Below, piece by piece: positions 23,262 through 34,600 of a DNA stretch of 64,000 nt. Numbering within the stretch: position 1 is the stretch's first letter; each line of letters begins with the position of its first letter. Under the pieces are notes generated by a model, which was not told the origin of the DNA, did no database searches, and was given only the letters and a program-made list of their open reading frames with translations. Both the position numbers and the translations under genes were made by a program. The DNA comes from Formicarius rufipectus (Eukaryota; Chordata; Aves; Passeriformes; Formicariidae): NCBI GenBank assembly GCA_013399695.1, contig VXAU01000760.1:3651610-3715609 (forward strand), read 5' to 3'.

Positions 23262-25536
23262 ATTGTGGAACCTGGGCAAAGACATAGCTTTGGTACAGAG
23301 GTAAGACCTGGGCCTTGCTCTCATTTGGTTTGACTGGGGCCATAGGGCAGGTCATTCATTCAGAAGCAGAGCTCTGAGAAGCTCCAGAGATGGGGGGCAA
23401 ATATTATTTAACAGGTCAAAAGATCCATTAATGAACCCAATTCAAAAGCCCATCCATGAACTTTCTTGGAAGGCAAAGAGGACACACATTATAACATAAA
23501 TTTATTTCTGAATAAATTGCAACATTAAGAACTACTGTACAGAGAAACTGCATCACACTGTTACAACTCTGTCATGATACTTGTGCTTTGTAGGATAAGT
23601 AAACATTTATTCTATCACAGCAAAAAATTGTACTGACAACTAACTGTATTTGGTTTAAAAATAAACACATTTCCCCATTTATTAACTCAAACAAAGCACT
23701 TTAAATCTGTAATTCTTGGTGCTTTTCATTAGCTTTCAGCCTCAGAACTGCTGAGCACTGAGTAGCCACTCACATTAGTGGGAGTTAGGGATGTTCAGCA
23801 GTTCTTAGGAGCTGGCCCAGTGACTGCACAGTTCTGTTCAGTGTTTGCAATAAACTGACTTTTGACAGCAAAGCGACCTCCACTGTTCTGTATCTACTAC
23901 AGAGTAGATGGAGAATTACTCATGTTTAATGCTCCACATTAGATTTTGATTCACTAACAGTTTGTATTTTGTAACAAATAAGTGATGCAATCATGCAAGT
24001 TTATGAATGGTTTTAAAGATAAAATTGAGAATATGGCTCTTTTTCATAAATTATTTAAAACTACTTCAAAACTTTCAAAAATATTTAGTGCAAAAGGATA
24101 GGTTTTCTTTTTCAAGAAATATTACAGAAGCATATACTGTTATAAGGAAAATAAAATTTCTCTTAAATATTTTATTGGGAAAGGCAGGCAGGTATTATGC
24201 TATTTGGGTAGGAGAGAATGCAGGTGAGTATTTTCAAATTAAAAATGGAGAAGAGATGTGATGTCATAAATTATTTTTACCTTTAAATTCAAAACCAATC
24301 TCTTTGGCAGAGTCGAGAGAATGTATTATTAAGTGCGTGATATTAACAGATCATCTCAATAGGACGATACGACAGGATAGCTTATCAAAGTTATATAAAT
24401 ATAGGAATGTGAACTATCACATATAGTCCAAACACTTATATCCAAAATGAACATGTATGTCTGCTGAAATTTTAACAAACATTTTTCTTTCTTGTAAGTT
24501 ACAAAAATTAACAGCAAGATTTCTAGGATGAGATGGTACTCTCTTCAGATATGCATTTCTTCACCTCATTAGCAATATATTTAATTACACTAAAATAGAA
24601 TTTTTTCCACTGCTTTTAACTGATATGTAGAATGTTACACAGTGCTTTAAACAGAAGCACTTTATGTAACAGCTATACTATCATTATTCCCTTTTACCAG
24701 GTAGGGACACTGAGGCACAGAGGTGAAATGAGTCGCCCAAGGTCACACAGCAGATCTGTGGCAGGACAGGGCTTAGGAACCTGCTGCCCTGGCCCACAGA
24801 GCTGTTCAGGAGTCTACCAGGTGGAGCTACACTGAACTGCACTGCTTTCCAGTGAAAAGGAATGAGCTTTTTAGGGATGGATAGTAACTGGGACGTGAAT
24901 TTATTTCTTTGGGAGTATAACAGGAATCATGAACAGCTATGGAAGAGAAATAATCATATGGAAAAAAAAAACAAAATGTGTTTACAGCAGCTTTTTGTTG
25001 TGTTGTCCAACTGCAAAGGTGTTAAATTCTCAAAATCTTTTATCCCTTATTAGACAATGGGGATTAAAAAAAACCCAGAACAACATTAATATTACTTATC
25101 TAGGGACAAGGCTGCCTCCAGGCATCCTGAAACACACTCTGGTTCTAATAGTTAAAACTGTACAAATAGCAGTATTGTTTTAAAACTGAATGTTAGTGTT
25201 CATTTTAGCTAACTGATTTAATCAGTTTGATGAAAATGGAACATATTAGGTAATTAAGCCTTTACTGTGTAGTCCAGTAATTCAGAAGGCTAAAAATCCA
25301 TCCCCTCCTAGTACGGTACATCCTCTAGCACAATGTCGAGTCCTTCATGAACACAGAAAGACACAATAACACCTTGGTCTTGCTTTGCTCCCTGGTCAGT
25401 TGTGGAAAGGACTGTTTTTGTAGAGTTTGTATATCTTTGCACATTTTACTCAGTGATGTTCAGAAAACAGAGTGTTACACAAACCACTGCTTATTTAAAC
25501 TGGAATGAAACAGAAATGCTGGGCTGATGAACTTTC
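23262..25536. other. Convergent 3' region; probable SPHKAP 3' UTR
   Basis: AT-rich sequence between the last candidate DAW1 exon and the SPHKAP stop. An AATAAA at 23511 (+) and a TTTATT (AATAAA on -) at 23501 lie ten bases apart and are candidate polyadenylation signals for the two converging genes. A MIR relic is at about 24685-24800. The UTR limits are inferred only. Confidence 0.45.
24685..24800 (-). mobile_element. MIR SINE relic (antisense)
   Basis: GGGACACTGAGGCACAGAGG, GCCCAAGGTCACACAGCAGA and GTGGCAGGACAGGGCTTAGG reproduce the conserved MIR core in reverse complement (the forward core has CTGTGTGACCTTGGGC). MIRs are ancient amniote-wide tRNA-derived SINEs, often retained in UTRs and conserved non-coding DNA. 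Confidence 0.85.
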
Positions 25537-25680
25537 TTAACCCAATTCAAGAAGCCAGTCAAACAGGCTTGGTGTCATCTCTCTGCCCTCCTCGCTGAGC
25601 TTGCAGTACTGCACCACGGCGTGGAAGATATCCCCCACCTTCCAACACTTCCGCTGAACTAGTTGCACAACATCTAAAAA
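25537..25680 (-). CDS. SPHKAP: SPHKAP exon 12 (C-terminus and stop)
   Basis: FLDVVQLVQRKCWKVGDIFH, AVVQYCKLSEEGREMTPSLF, DWLLELG, then TAA at 25537-25539. The acceptor is TTTAG|TTTTTAG. A second AG six bases inside the exon would lose phase, so the first is used. The C-terminus is shared with AKAP11 (AKAP-110 family). Confidence 0.95.
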   Translation of the reverse strand, partial: FLDVVQLVQRKCWKVGDIFHAVVQYCKLSEEGREMTPSLFDWLLELG

Positions 25681-28600
25681 CTAAATAAAAACAACAAAAA
25701 TGAAATACACTTTGGGTTTGGTTAATGTTTTCTAAGTTTTTGTTCAGTGAATATGCACAATCTGCTATTAGTCCTTTGTAAATGCGCTGCTGTAGAAGGA
25801 AGTGGACACCATTCACTGCACAGCAAATAAAGGTTCTTTTTATCTATAAAACTTCATTTCTGAAGTTCCATAGCTCCCCAAAGACTGACTGGGTCTCATG
25901 AAATTTTCCAAATTAGCTGCTTCCATCAGTTAGTTATTATTTATTGCACTGAACATAAGAATAAGGAAAGTGAGTTTGATAAAGGATCACTATTTTCCTT
26001 GTTATCAACAATGGAAGTGTCACTACCCATCTTAAAGAAAAAAAATCTTTCTGCATTACCATTAGTTATATTTATATTTAATTTTCTCTATTTTCTGCAT
26101 TTTAAATATTCTTATAGTACTGGTAAGTAGAATTCTGTGTAAAATTTTGTCACATGAAGACATTTGCCATAGTTGTGGTTGACTCACAGGAAATATCTAT
26201 ATTTGATTATTTTTTTTTAGTGGCCAGAGAAACCAGATGTTAAACAGATATTCTTAAGCAGCTGTAAAAAATCTCCAGAACTTTGGTCACTTTGTACTTA
26301 ATAATGGGCTTCACGGTGTAATCCATCTGGTCCTTGAAAATATTGTGTCTCTAGTTAGTGTAGCTGTTTGCTATTTACATACTGAAGCCTTATCTTTTAA
26401 TACGTATTTTAATGCTGTTTAATAGGCACGTGATTTCCAAGAACGCTGTTGTAGGCAGGATGTGCTTCATTATTCTCTAGTGTATTTTTGCAATTGAATT
26501 AACTGTTTGCCAAAGCACATGGGTAAAGCTGACAGCTGTTTCTTTAATTAGATGCAATTTGGACTGTTGCTGTTGAATGCATTTTAAATTATGTTTATGA
26601 TTCCCAAATGCATGTACTCAAGAAAATCAAACAATATCTCTGCTACTCAAAATGATCTTCCCCTAAGAGACCAAAATACTGATTTGTAATATTTTTTTCA
26701 TTAATTGACTTGAATACTGTGACACATTTTTAAGCCTTAAAGCTTGAGCTGTTCTTAACTGACCTTGGAAATGGTTCTGCTTTGGTCCTTCCTGAAATGC
26801 TGTGGCTGGTATTGGGTGGTATCTACAATGGAACACCACCTAATCATTCAGGAACAGAAAGAGTCTGCACTTCTTGTGGCTGTTTTGAACTTCAGTGTTC
26901 CCTTAGTGCTCTGGCTTGGACTAACACCTTCAAATGCAGCCACATAAAGGCCTCTGTTAATTCTGCCTTGGGCACTGGTACTTGATGAATCATTGATATG
27001 AAAAAGGAAACGGCTTCATCAAAGCATGTTACAGAGACTGTGGGCAAGGTGTCACAGTTATGCTGTTTTTTGTGCCATGGACAAATTAAATATTTAAATA
27101 AATTAAAAATTAAATATTTTTCATCCCTTAAATTCTGACACACATGCTCTCATCACTTTCTCTGATAAACACTAGCATTGCCATCTTGCTGTAATGAAGA
27201 TGTTTTTGCATCTGCTTTTAAGCTCAATAAGTTCAATAAATAATAACTGCTACAGTGCTGAACTAATTCCATAAATACTACCTTTTCAATTCTGTTTTCC
27301 TGAGATTTCTTAAAATAGATGGTTGGAATCCCAAGTTCAGAAGCTGCTATCCACTGCAGGGTGGCTCGCAGCTCCACATCAGGGCACTCTGGCTCCAGAT
27401 CAAAGTTTATCACCAACAGGTCCTTTTGACAGTTGGCTGTTCCCACCGAAAGCTCAGAAGTACTTTCTGGAAAAATAAACCCACCAGTTACTGTGCAATG
27501 ACTTGGGTTATCTTCAAATTATATGCTTTAATTGATATGGTTCAACTTACCCTCTGTATTTTCTGTCTGTTCTTTAAGGAACACCTTTTCTTCTACTAAT
27601 TCACTTGGAAACAAACAACAACAAAGCTTATTAGTCACACTTAGGAACAGTCTACAACATTGCTTCATGATGAATAAACTTCCCCAATGTAAGACCTAGA
27701 AAACTGCAAGAAAAAAGTTACACAGGATGAAATAATAAAATGTAGAATATATTTCATTTATTTAATCTGTAAACCAGGAAAAGCTATGGCAATTGCAGCA
27801 TTATTCATGTAGTAGGATGAAGTACTTGCATAGATCGTGTCACATATTACCTTTCACCAGGCTCTCTGCATCTTTACAGTTTACATAATGACAAGCAAAT
27901 GACATTATGGTAAGACACAGCAAGTCTCATAACCTGGCTGGAAATGCTGAATTTCCAGTGTCTTCATTTTGCAGTGCTATACTCCCTGCCTGAATCCTTT
28001 CCAGTCCTGCTTTCTAATTTTACCTTTCATAGTTAAACTCTTAACTATCAATGACTCCTACTACTTCTGGTTTTAAATGTACTAGCTGTTTGGACAAACA
28101 AATCCTGTTTACACCTTGCAAAACTTTCCAGGGATCTTAATTTCTAATGTACCATCTCCTTCTTAAACTACAGGCGAGTGGTCACTGCTACAGCTTCCAT
28201 CTCTGAGAACAATACCCGTGTTCTTGTACAAGTGTCGGGAGACTGCAAATTTACTGCTGATGTCAGAGCTATTCTATTTGTTTCATCACTCCCTGAGGGA
28301 CTGCACTTTGAGCACACTTTTCCAGACTGTCCCATTCTTCTCTCAATCAGGGAATGCTGCAGGTGTAAGATTTTGTTTCTAGCATGGGAGGACACTACCA
28401 CCCTCATTGCCAGGGTTTCAGAATATCACCCCAAGGCTTCAAAGAATCAAGATTATGTATACTTGTCTAGTGGTTACTGCAAGATGCGAAAGAAAAGAAT
28501 AAAATGGCAGCACACAACATATGGCTGGTCTTGGCTTAGAATCACAGGTGCTTAATAACTTCCTTCTCATCAGATTTTTGCCCAGTTTTTCTTTTGAACA

Positions 28601-31600
28601 GCAAATGTATTCTCTGCACTGGCTTTTATTTGTGGTAGTACAAACTCCTCATGCCTATTGGCTAAGACCTGTATGACCCCTGGAAGCTAACGAGGGGAGT
28701 CAGAAATGGATCCCTTTGGTCCCTGCAAATATAAAGGAGAGAGGACATCTCTAGGAACGTGTGTAGGAGGTATCACTGCCTCCTGTGAAGATGGGAATGT
28801 TTTAACAATGTTAGTCACAGAATCAGAAGCTGAGAGAGAACACATGGAACTTTGCAAAAATGTGAATGCCCTGATTTCTTACAAAACAAAGAGCCTCTTG
28901 AAAGCAGGGAAGTTGTAGTCTATGTGGCTCTGATAATGAGCTGTGACAATTTTCTGATGTCACTGCCCTGAGAGTCGCCATGCTCCGTGTGTGATCTACA
29001 GTTTCTACACTTCCTCAGTGGCCATGCCTTGGCTGTATCGTGGCATTCACCAGCTGGCAGGCTGTACCAGGATCTTTAGGCAGTTACTTGCACATCTCTT
29101 GAAAATGTAATTGCATGTTCAGTAGAAATATGCCTGGAAACAACAAGTAAGATGTACTGTGGGCCAAATTATTATTATTATTGGAAAGAATGTTATTATA
29201 TTTTTTCCTAGTCTTACTTGCTATTACAGTAGAGTTTTGATATTAGTACTTACTCAGAGAAGAAGGTTCACATAACAGGAAACTGACACCACAGAAAACC
29301 GTCTTTTAGACAGGGTGGTTGATGGATCCAAATTCTCTTGGGAGATCCACCAGAGTGGATTTTCCTGTAATCTTCCACTGTCCAGTGCTCTCACTCTCAC
29401 AGACACCTGCATGCGCTTTTTTCTGAAACTATGGGCAGGCACAGCAGCAGGTGCAAAGCAAGGCTTGGCACGTTTTAGATGGTGTAAACAATTTGAAGTT
29501 AAAATTGGACTAAACATCAAGTCTCACTCCAGTGACTACTTACTTAATCATAGGAGAAGATGGCACGTTCTCCTGATAAATTTCCAGGTCCATAATGCCA
29601 AGACTGCTAGTTGTACTGCTGTTGCCATTGCTGACAAAGCAAAAGTTTAAATATTAGTGCCAAGCTGTGCTGAACATCTCTCCATACATCTCTTAAAAAT
29701 TTATTTATGTACAAAGCAAAGTGAGGAGGCTGCCCCCTGTTATGCAAAATCAATTGTGCTCAGCAAGTGGTTCCCAGAGTGAAGCACACTAGTCTACTCA
29801 AAGAAATGAGGCTTTTATTAAAATAGTTCTAGATGGAGCATGTATCAAGTGCATCAATGCATCAAGTGATGATGTAAACTGGAGGAAAAAAAAAGAAAGT
29901 GGGCTCTTTTCTTGTGAATGTCTTATGCAGTGAATATTTGGCCTAAAAAAACCCTTCTGCTTGAGTCCTTGAAAAGATGGTTTAGGAGGTACAGAGATGT
30001 CCTGGAAGAAACCTGCACAGATTTAGATATCTCTGAACATGGGGAGTTATAGCAAGACATTGGTTGCCTAGCATACTACTTACCTGTTGGGTAACTCCAT
30101 GCCTGTAACCAGCAGTAGTTTCAGTGTATTACACTGTACCCCAAATACTACTTGGGATCTGATGGAACCCACAGGTACAGAGATGGCCCCTCATGCTTCT
30201 GACTACTCTGAAAGACTCAGATTTTAATTAAAGCCAGTGTTCATTGGGACTAGAAATACATAGAAGTATTCTCTTTGGCTTCTTCATGAGGATAAAGTAG
30301 TGCATCTGGGAATATGTGGAAGAAATAGTATCAGTTTACTTTACAACCTCATTATAAATGTGACAGTGAATGTTTATGCAGATACTGTAATACTGTCATG
30401 AACAGGCTGTGAATTTGCTAGTTGCAAGTCAATTATCATGACAAATTCTGTGTGGCAAATCATGTTGAACCACTTGATTTTTAAAATCAACTAACAGTAT
30501 TTTTCCTTACATTCGAAGGATTGATTAGACACTTCCTTTCCTCATCAGGCTATTCTCAGTCAGTGTCAGCATGCCATGCATTCAGACTTGCTGCAGCAAT
30601 TTCTGTTTCAATGCAGAGCTGAAAGGCACAATACTACAGCTCTCTCAGACCAAGGACTTTGTTAAATGTTGATACAATAATAATGGGATGAATGTTGAAC
30701 TGCACTGACAGACTTGTTTTGTTCAGTACCTCTCAGCTGGCCAACAGTGCTTTCTGACAGAGACTCTTTCTTTTCCCTGCTTCATTACCATAATGTCTTC
30801 CCTCCTTGTCATATTAATACTCAGGAGAAAGATGTAATTACTTGACAGTATTGTAAAACCTAGTCTAAGAGCATGTGAAATAAAAAACCTTGCTGAATTT
30901 GAGGTTGTGAAAGGGCTGAAGTCAAACTACCATCACTGTATGTAAACTCCAAGGACTAGGTAACATTTTTAAACACATGTCCTGATTTGAATAGGTACAA
31001 AAAGCAGAACATTGCTCTGGGAGCACTGGAATTTTTGTCTACTCAGGGGAAAATTGGTCATCCTCTGCTAATCTGCACCCCTGTGCCAGTCTAAGCAGAT
31101 CAGGGCTCAATCTCTGCTCTCTTGGTGGGAATAGCAGTCTTGTCAATCTTGGCTAAGAAGATGCCAAAATAAACATTATATGAAGAATGGCAAATAAATT
31201 AAAAGAAAGACTGTAGCAATTAGGTTGTCAGATGGTCCTTTCACTGTAGGACCAAGGCACTTTGGTGGTGCTAGGACGGTATCCTTTGTCTGAATCCAGC
31301 TGCTCACCAGCTCACCTGGCTGAGAACCAGAACGTGGGTAACTTTTTTCCCTTATTAAAAAATAAAGAGAAAAATTCTATCATTAGAATTTCTTTACAGT
31401 ATCCTGAGTAAATCTTGAGCTGTTGTCTTCCTTCCTGATGCATGGGAGGGAAATCACTGGCTTGATTAATAGCTCATATTGTACAGTGGGAACAGACAAC
31501 ACGGGTACCTCAGGGATCGCTCGCTGAGTTGCAAGTAGCTGCTTGTGTCGTCAGGATTGTCCTCATCATTAGCTAGCTGGGACCAGCTGCCAGTGCTTTC

Positions 31601-34600
31601 TTCACTGCTGCTGAGGTGGTTTGGAAACTCTTCAGATCTTTTCATCTCTCCTATGATTTCAGCATCTGATCTGCTCTGAGGGCTGGTGCTGACAGGGTGA
31701 TAAGGAAGGCACATTGATATCATTATATAGGCAAACAAACTGGTGATAACAGTCTTCAGGCAGTGCTGCTCATTAAAGGCAACCAAGCTGAAGAATTACA
31801 CAGATGGAAAAGACTGGACAAGCCTGTAATGTATCCACACAGTCCAGTAGAACACATGGTCTGAGCTGCTCTTAAAAAAGGACTTTCTTTTGACTGCTAT
31901 AAACAAACACAAACAAAGTAAACCTTACACTGAAAGATGCATAGAAAAGTTTTAATGTGTACAAAAGGATTTTACATGTATAAAGCAATCCTGATTACTG
32001 TAAAGGTCTGTTGCTTAATGCACTTCAGTCAATCAGTGTTGAAATATATGGTATATATTAGTGCAGAATGGCAACATTTCTTGGAAATATATATTGGTAC
32101 TAAATCCATCTCCTACTAATGAATAAGTTCCTTGCCAGGGTTTTCTACTCTGTTAGCACTGTAGATCCAAAAGAGGTCTAGAAGTAGAAGTAGGAAAGTA
32201 TTGTGGGTTGCAAATGACTAATGAGTCTCAGCCTTCTGTGTCCTTAGGATCTTCACTGCATAGGCTGGGGAAGAACAAAATATTGCAGCAGGTTGTCAGA
32301 AACCAGACTGAATGTGTAGCCCAGACTAAGTTCAGAAAGTACAAAGTTAAGGGAAAAATGCTTTCTAATTGTGTCCATTTGACAGATGACACATACACAC
32401 AGCTATATATATGTACACATGCACCCACAAACACACAGAGAACCAAAAAATAAAAACTATATTTATGGTAACTTTTCAGAACTAAACCGGCCTTTTGATA
32501 CACAGACAGAAAAGTAAATAATAATCTCCACAATATTTATATCACTGCAGCACCAGAAAAATAATTAAAGCAAAACTGTAGTTTTGTTCTATTCACTAGA
32601 TGGTCTGTATTTGCAACTAAGTGATTAATGCAATGTGATGTGTACAGGCCAGCCCTCTGCAGGATCTCTCCGGGTAAGTTCTTTCTTTCAGACCTTTGTC
32701 CATAGTCATGACTGAGGCTCTGGACTTCAGTTAGAGCAAGAGATCACACAAGAAATTCTACTGCTCCCGAGTCATCACCTTGATTAAGAATATCCTGAGA
32801 CAGCATCCTTGTAGATATGTCCTTTTGCCAAGCTCTCGCTCTCCAAAGCTGCTGCATTAATGTTGGATGACAGAGAGAGAGGCAGCCTGTGCAGGGACGA
32901 TGAGACTTGTCTGCCCGAGGCCTCTGCTCTCCCAGGCAGGCAGCATCTGCCAAGGAACTGTGCCTATTGTCCCTGACCCCTCAGGGGCAGAGCTCAGCAT
33001 CTGCCCAACATGTGGGCACTGAGCAGCCAGGTCGCAGGGTACTGGTGTTATTCAGATTTTTAATACAGGGCAGGTAGCTCTGATAACTGCCCAAAACACA
33101 AGAGATGTTTTTGTGGGTGATGTTTCTTGGCATTTTGGGTTTTATTTGATTCATTATGCAATTTTATCTCAGACTAGCAATGCTTTGAACTGACAGTTCT
33201 CCACTTGTGAACAGTCACTTGGAACAGTTTCTGTGTAACTGTGACAAGTCTGAGTCTATTGCACTGCCTCTATACCAGAAACAGCTCTTTTTCATTGCTG
33301 AAGACCTCTTCCCCAGGCCTGCACAGCTTTTGTCCCCCTTTTTTCCCCTAATTGACTGTATGTCTCCTTGATACTTTGCCTGGAGTCCGACATGCCTGTA
33401 TCTGAACTAGCAAGTAGTTCCATGCAGTCCGAGTGGATTAAAGCAATTGCTGATGATGCTTTTATAGATGCATTATATATTTTTAGGTTTTCACTTCAGC
33501 CTAGACTTGGTCCAGCCAGCCATAACACAAATGGTTCAAGTCTGTGTGAAGAACCACAGGAAGCTTTGCTTCCCTGATAGGGTATGAGCACATCTGGAAC
33601 ATGCTTGGGCAGCTTTTATTTGAGATTCCTTTACAAGAAATCTGCATTGTATGCTGCAAACAAAACTGATGTACGGAAATGGAGACAGACTGATTCAGAG
33701 CTGCACTGCATCACTGAGCCAAACTGCTCATATAGTGTAGCCTCTGGTTTCTAATTCTGCCTTAGCAATCTGATTGCTTTAAACATCCCATAGACACTTT
33801 TGGGAACTCTGCATCAAAGGCAGAGAAAAATTTGTTATGAAAGAGCTTGTAAACTGCAGAAATAACTTCATTTTTGAACAGTCAAGATTCCAAAGAGGTG
33901 GATTTCTAAATGTTGGATTTCTAAAATTGATGGATTTCTAAAAGCAGGTTGCACTTTAAGGAAAAGGAAGGTTAGTGGGGAGAGTCAGTACGTAAGACTA
34001 GTGACATTATGATAATTATCCACCTAATTGCTGCCATACACAGGAAAGTACCTATAATCTATGTACTTTCTCACTTCAAGCAGAGCAAGCACTTCTGCCC
34101 TCTCACTTCAAGCAGAGCTTTGTCAAATGCCAAAACAGAGCACTGCGTAGAATAAAATGAGCTACAAAATGGTTTCTAACAGTAGCACCTGCACTCTTCC
34201 TACCACTCTGAGATAATGGGGTGCTACAGTGCTCCAAGAGACTGCCAGTTTAGGTACCATTAAAGTAATGGATACAATGAAGAAGTATAGTTAAAAATAG
34301 GCAGTGCCTTGAGAGAAAGCATTGCTCTTAACCTTGAAGCACCCACAGCAATCCTCTACATTTGCACTGCACTCTCATGCTGGGATCACACTTTGCCATA
34401 ACCAAACCTAGCTATAGATTTCTTAACAAAAGGAGCACAGCTGTGAGGAGAGGCTGGTAAACAGTAGTGTAAACTCCATGAAATGGCATTAAAATAAAAT
34501 GAAACATTCTTCTTTTCTCTATTTAAGTTCTACCAGAGAAGTCCGTAACTAAAGGAGGTGAGAGGTACTTTAAATATTTCATTTCCTTCACTAAAGAATT

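Noticed and set aside
23640..23665. Thr-Asn-Cys-Ile-Trp coding stretch resembling the DAW1 end
   Set aside because: No acceptor gives this frame from exon 12, and upstream bases carry stops; judged coincidence.
28178..28555. 125-codon + strand frame in SPHKAP intron 9
   Set aside because: Cys-rich in places but no known pattern; lies inside an intron on the opposite strand without regulatory context.
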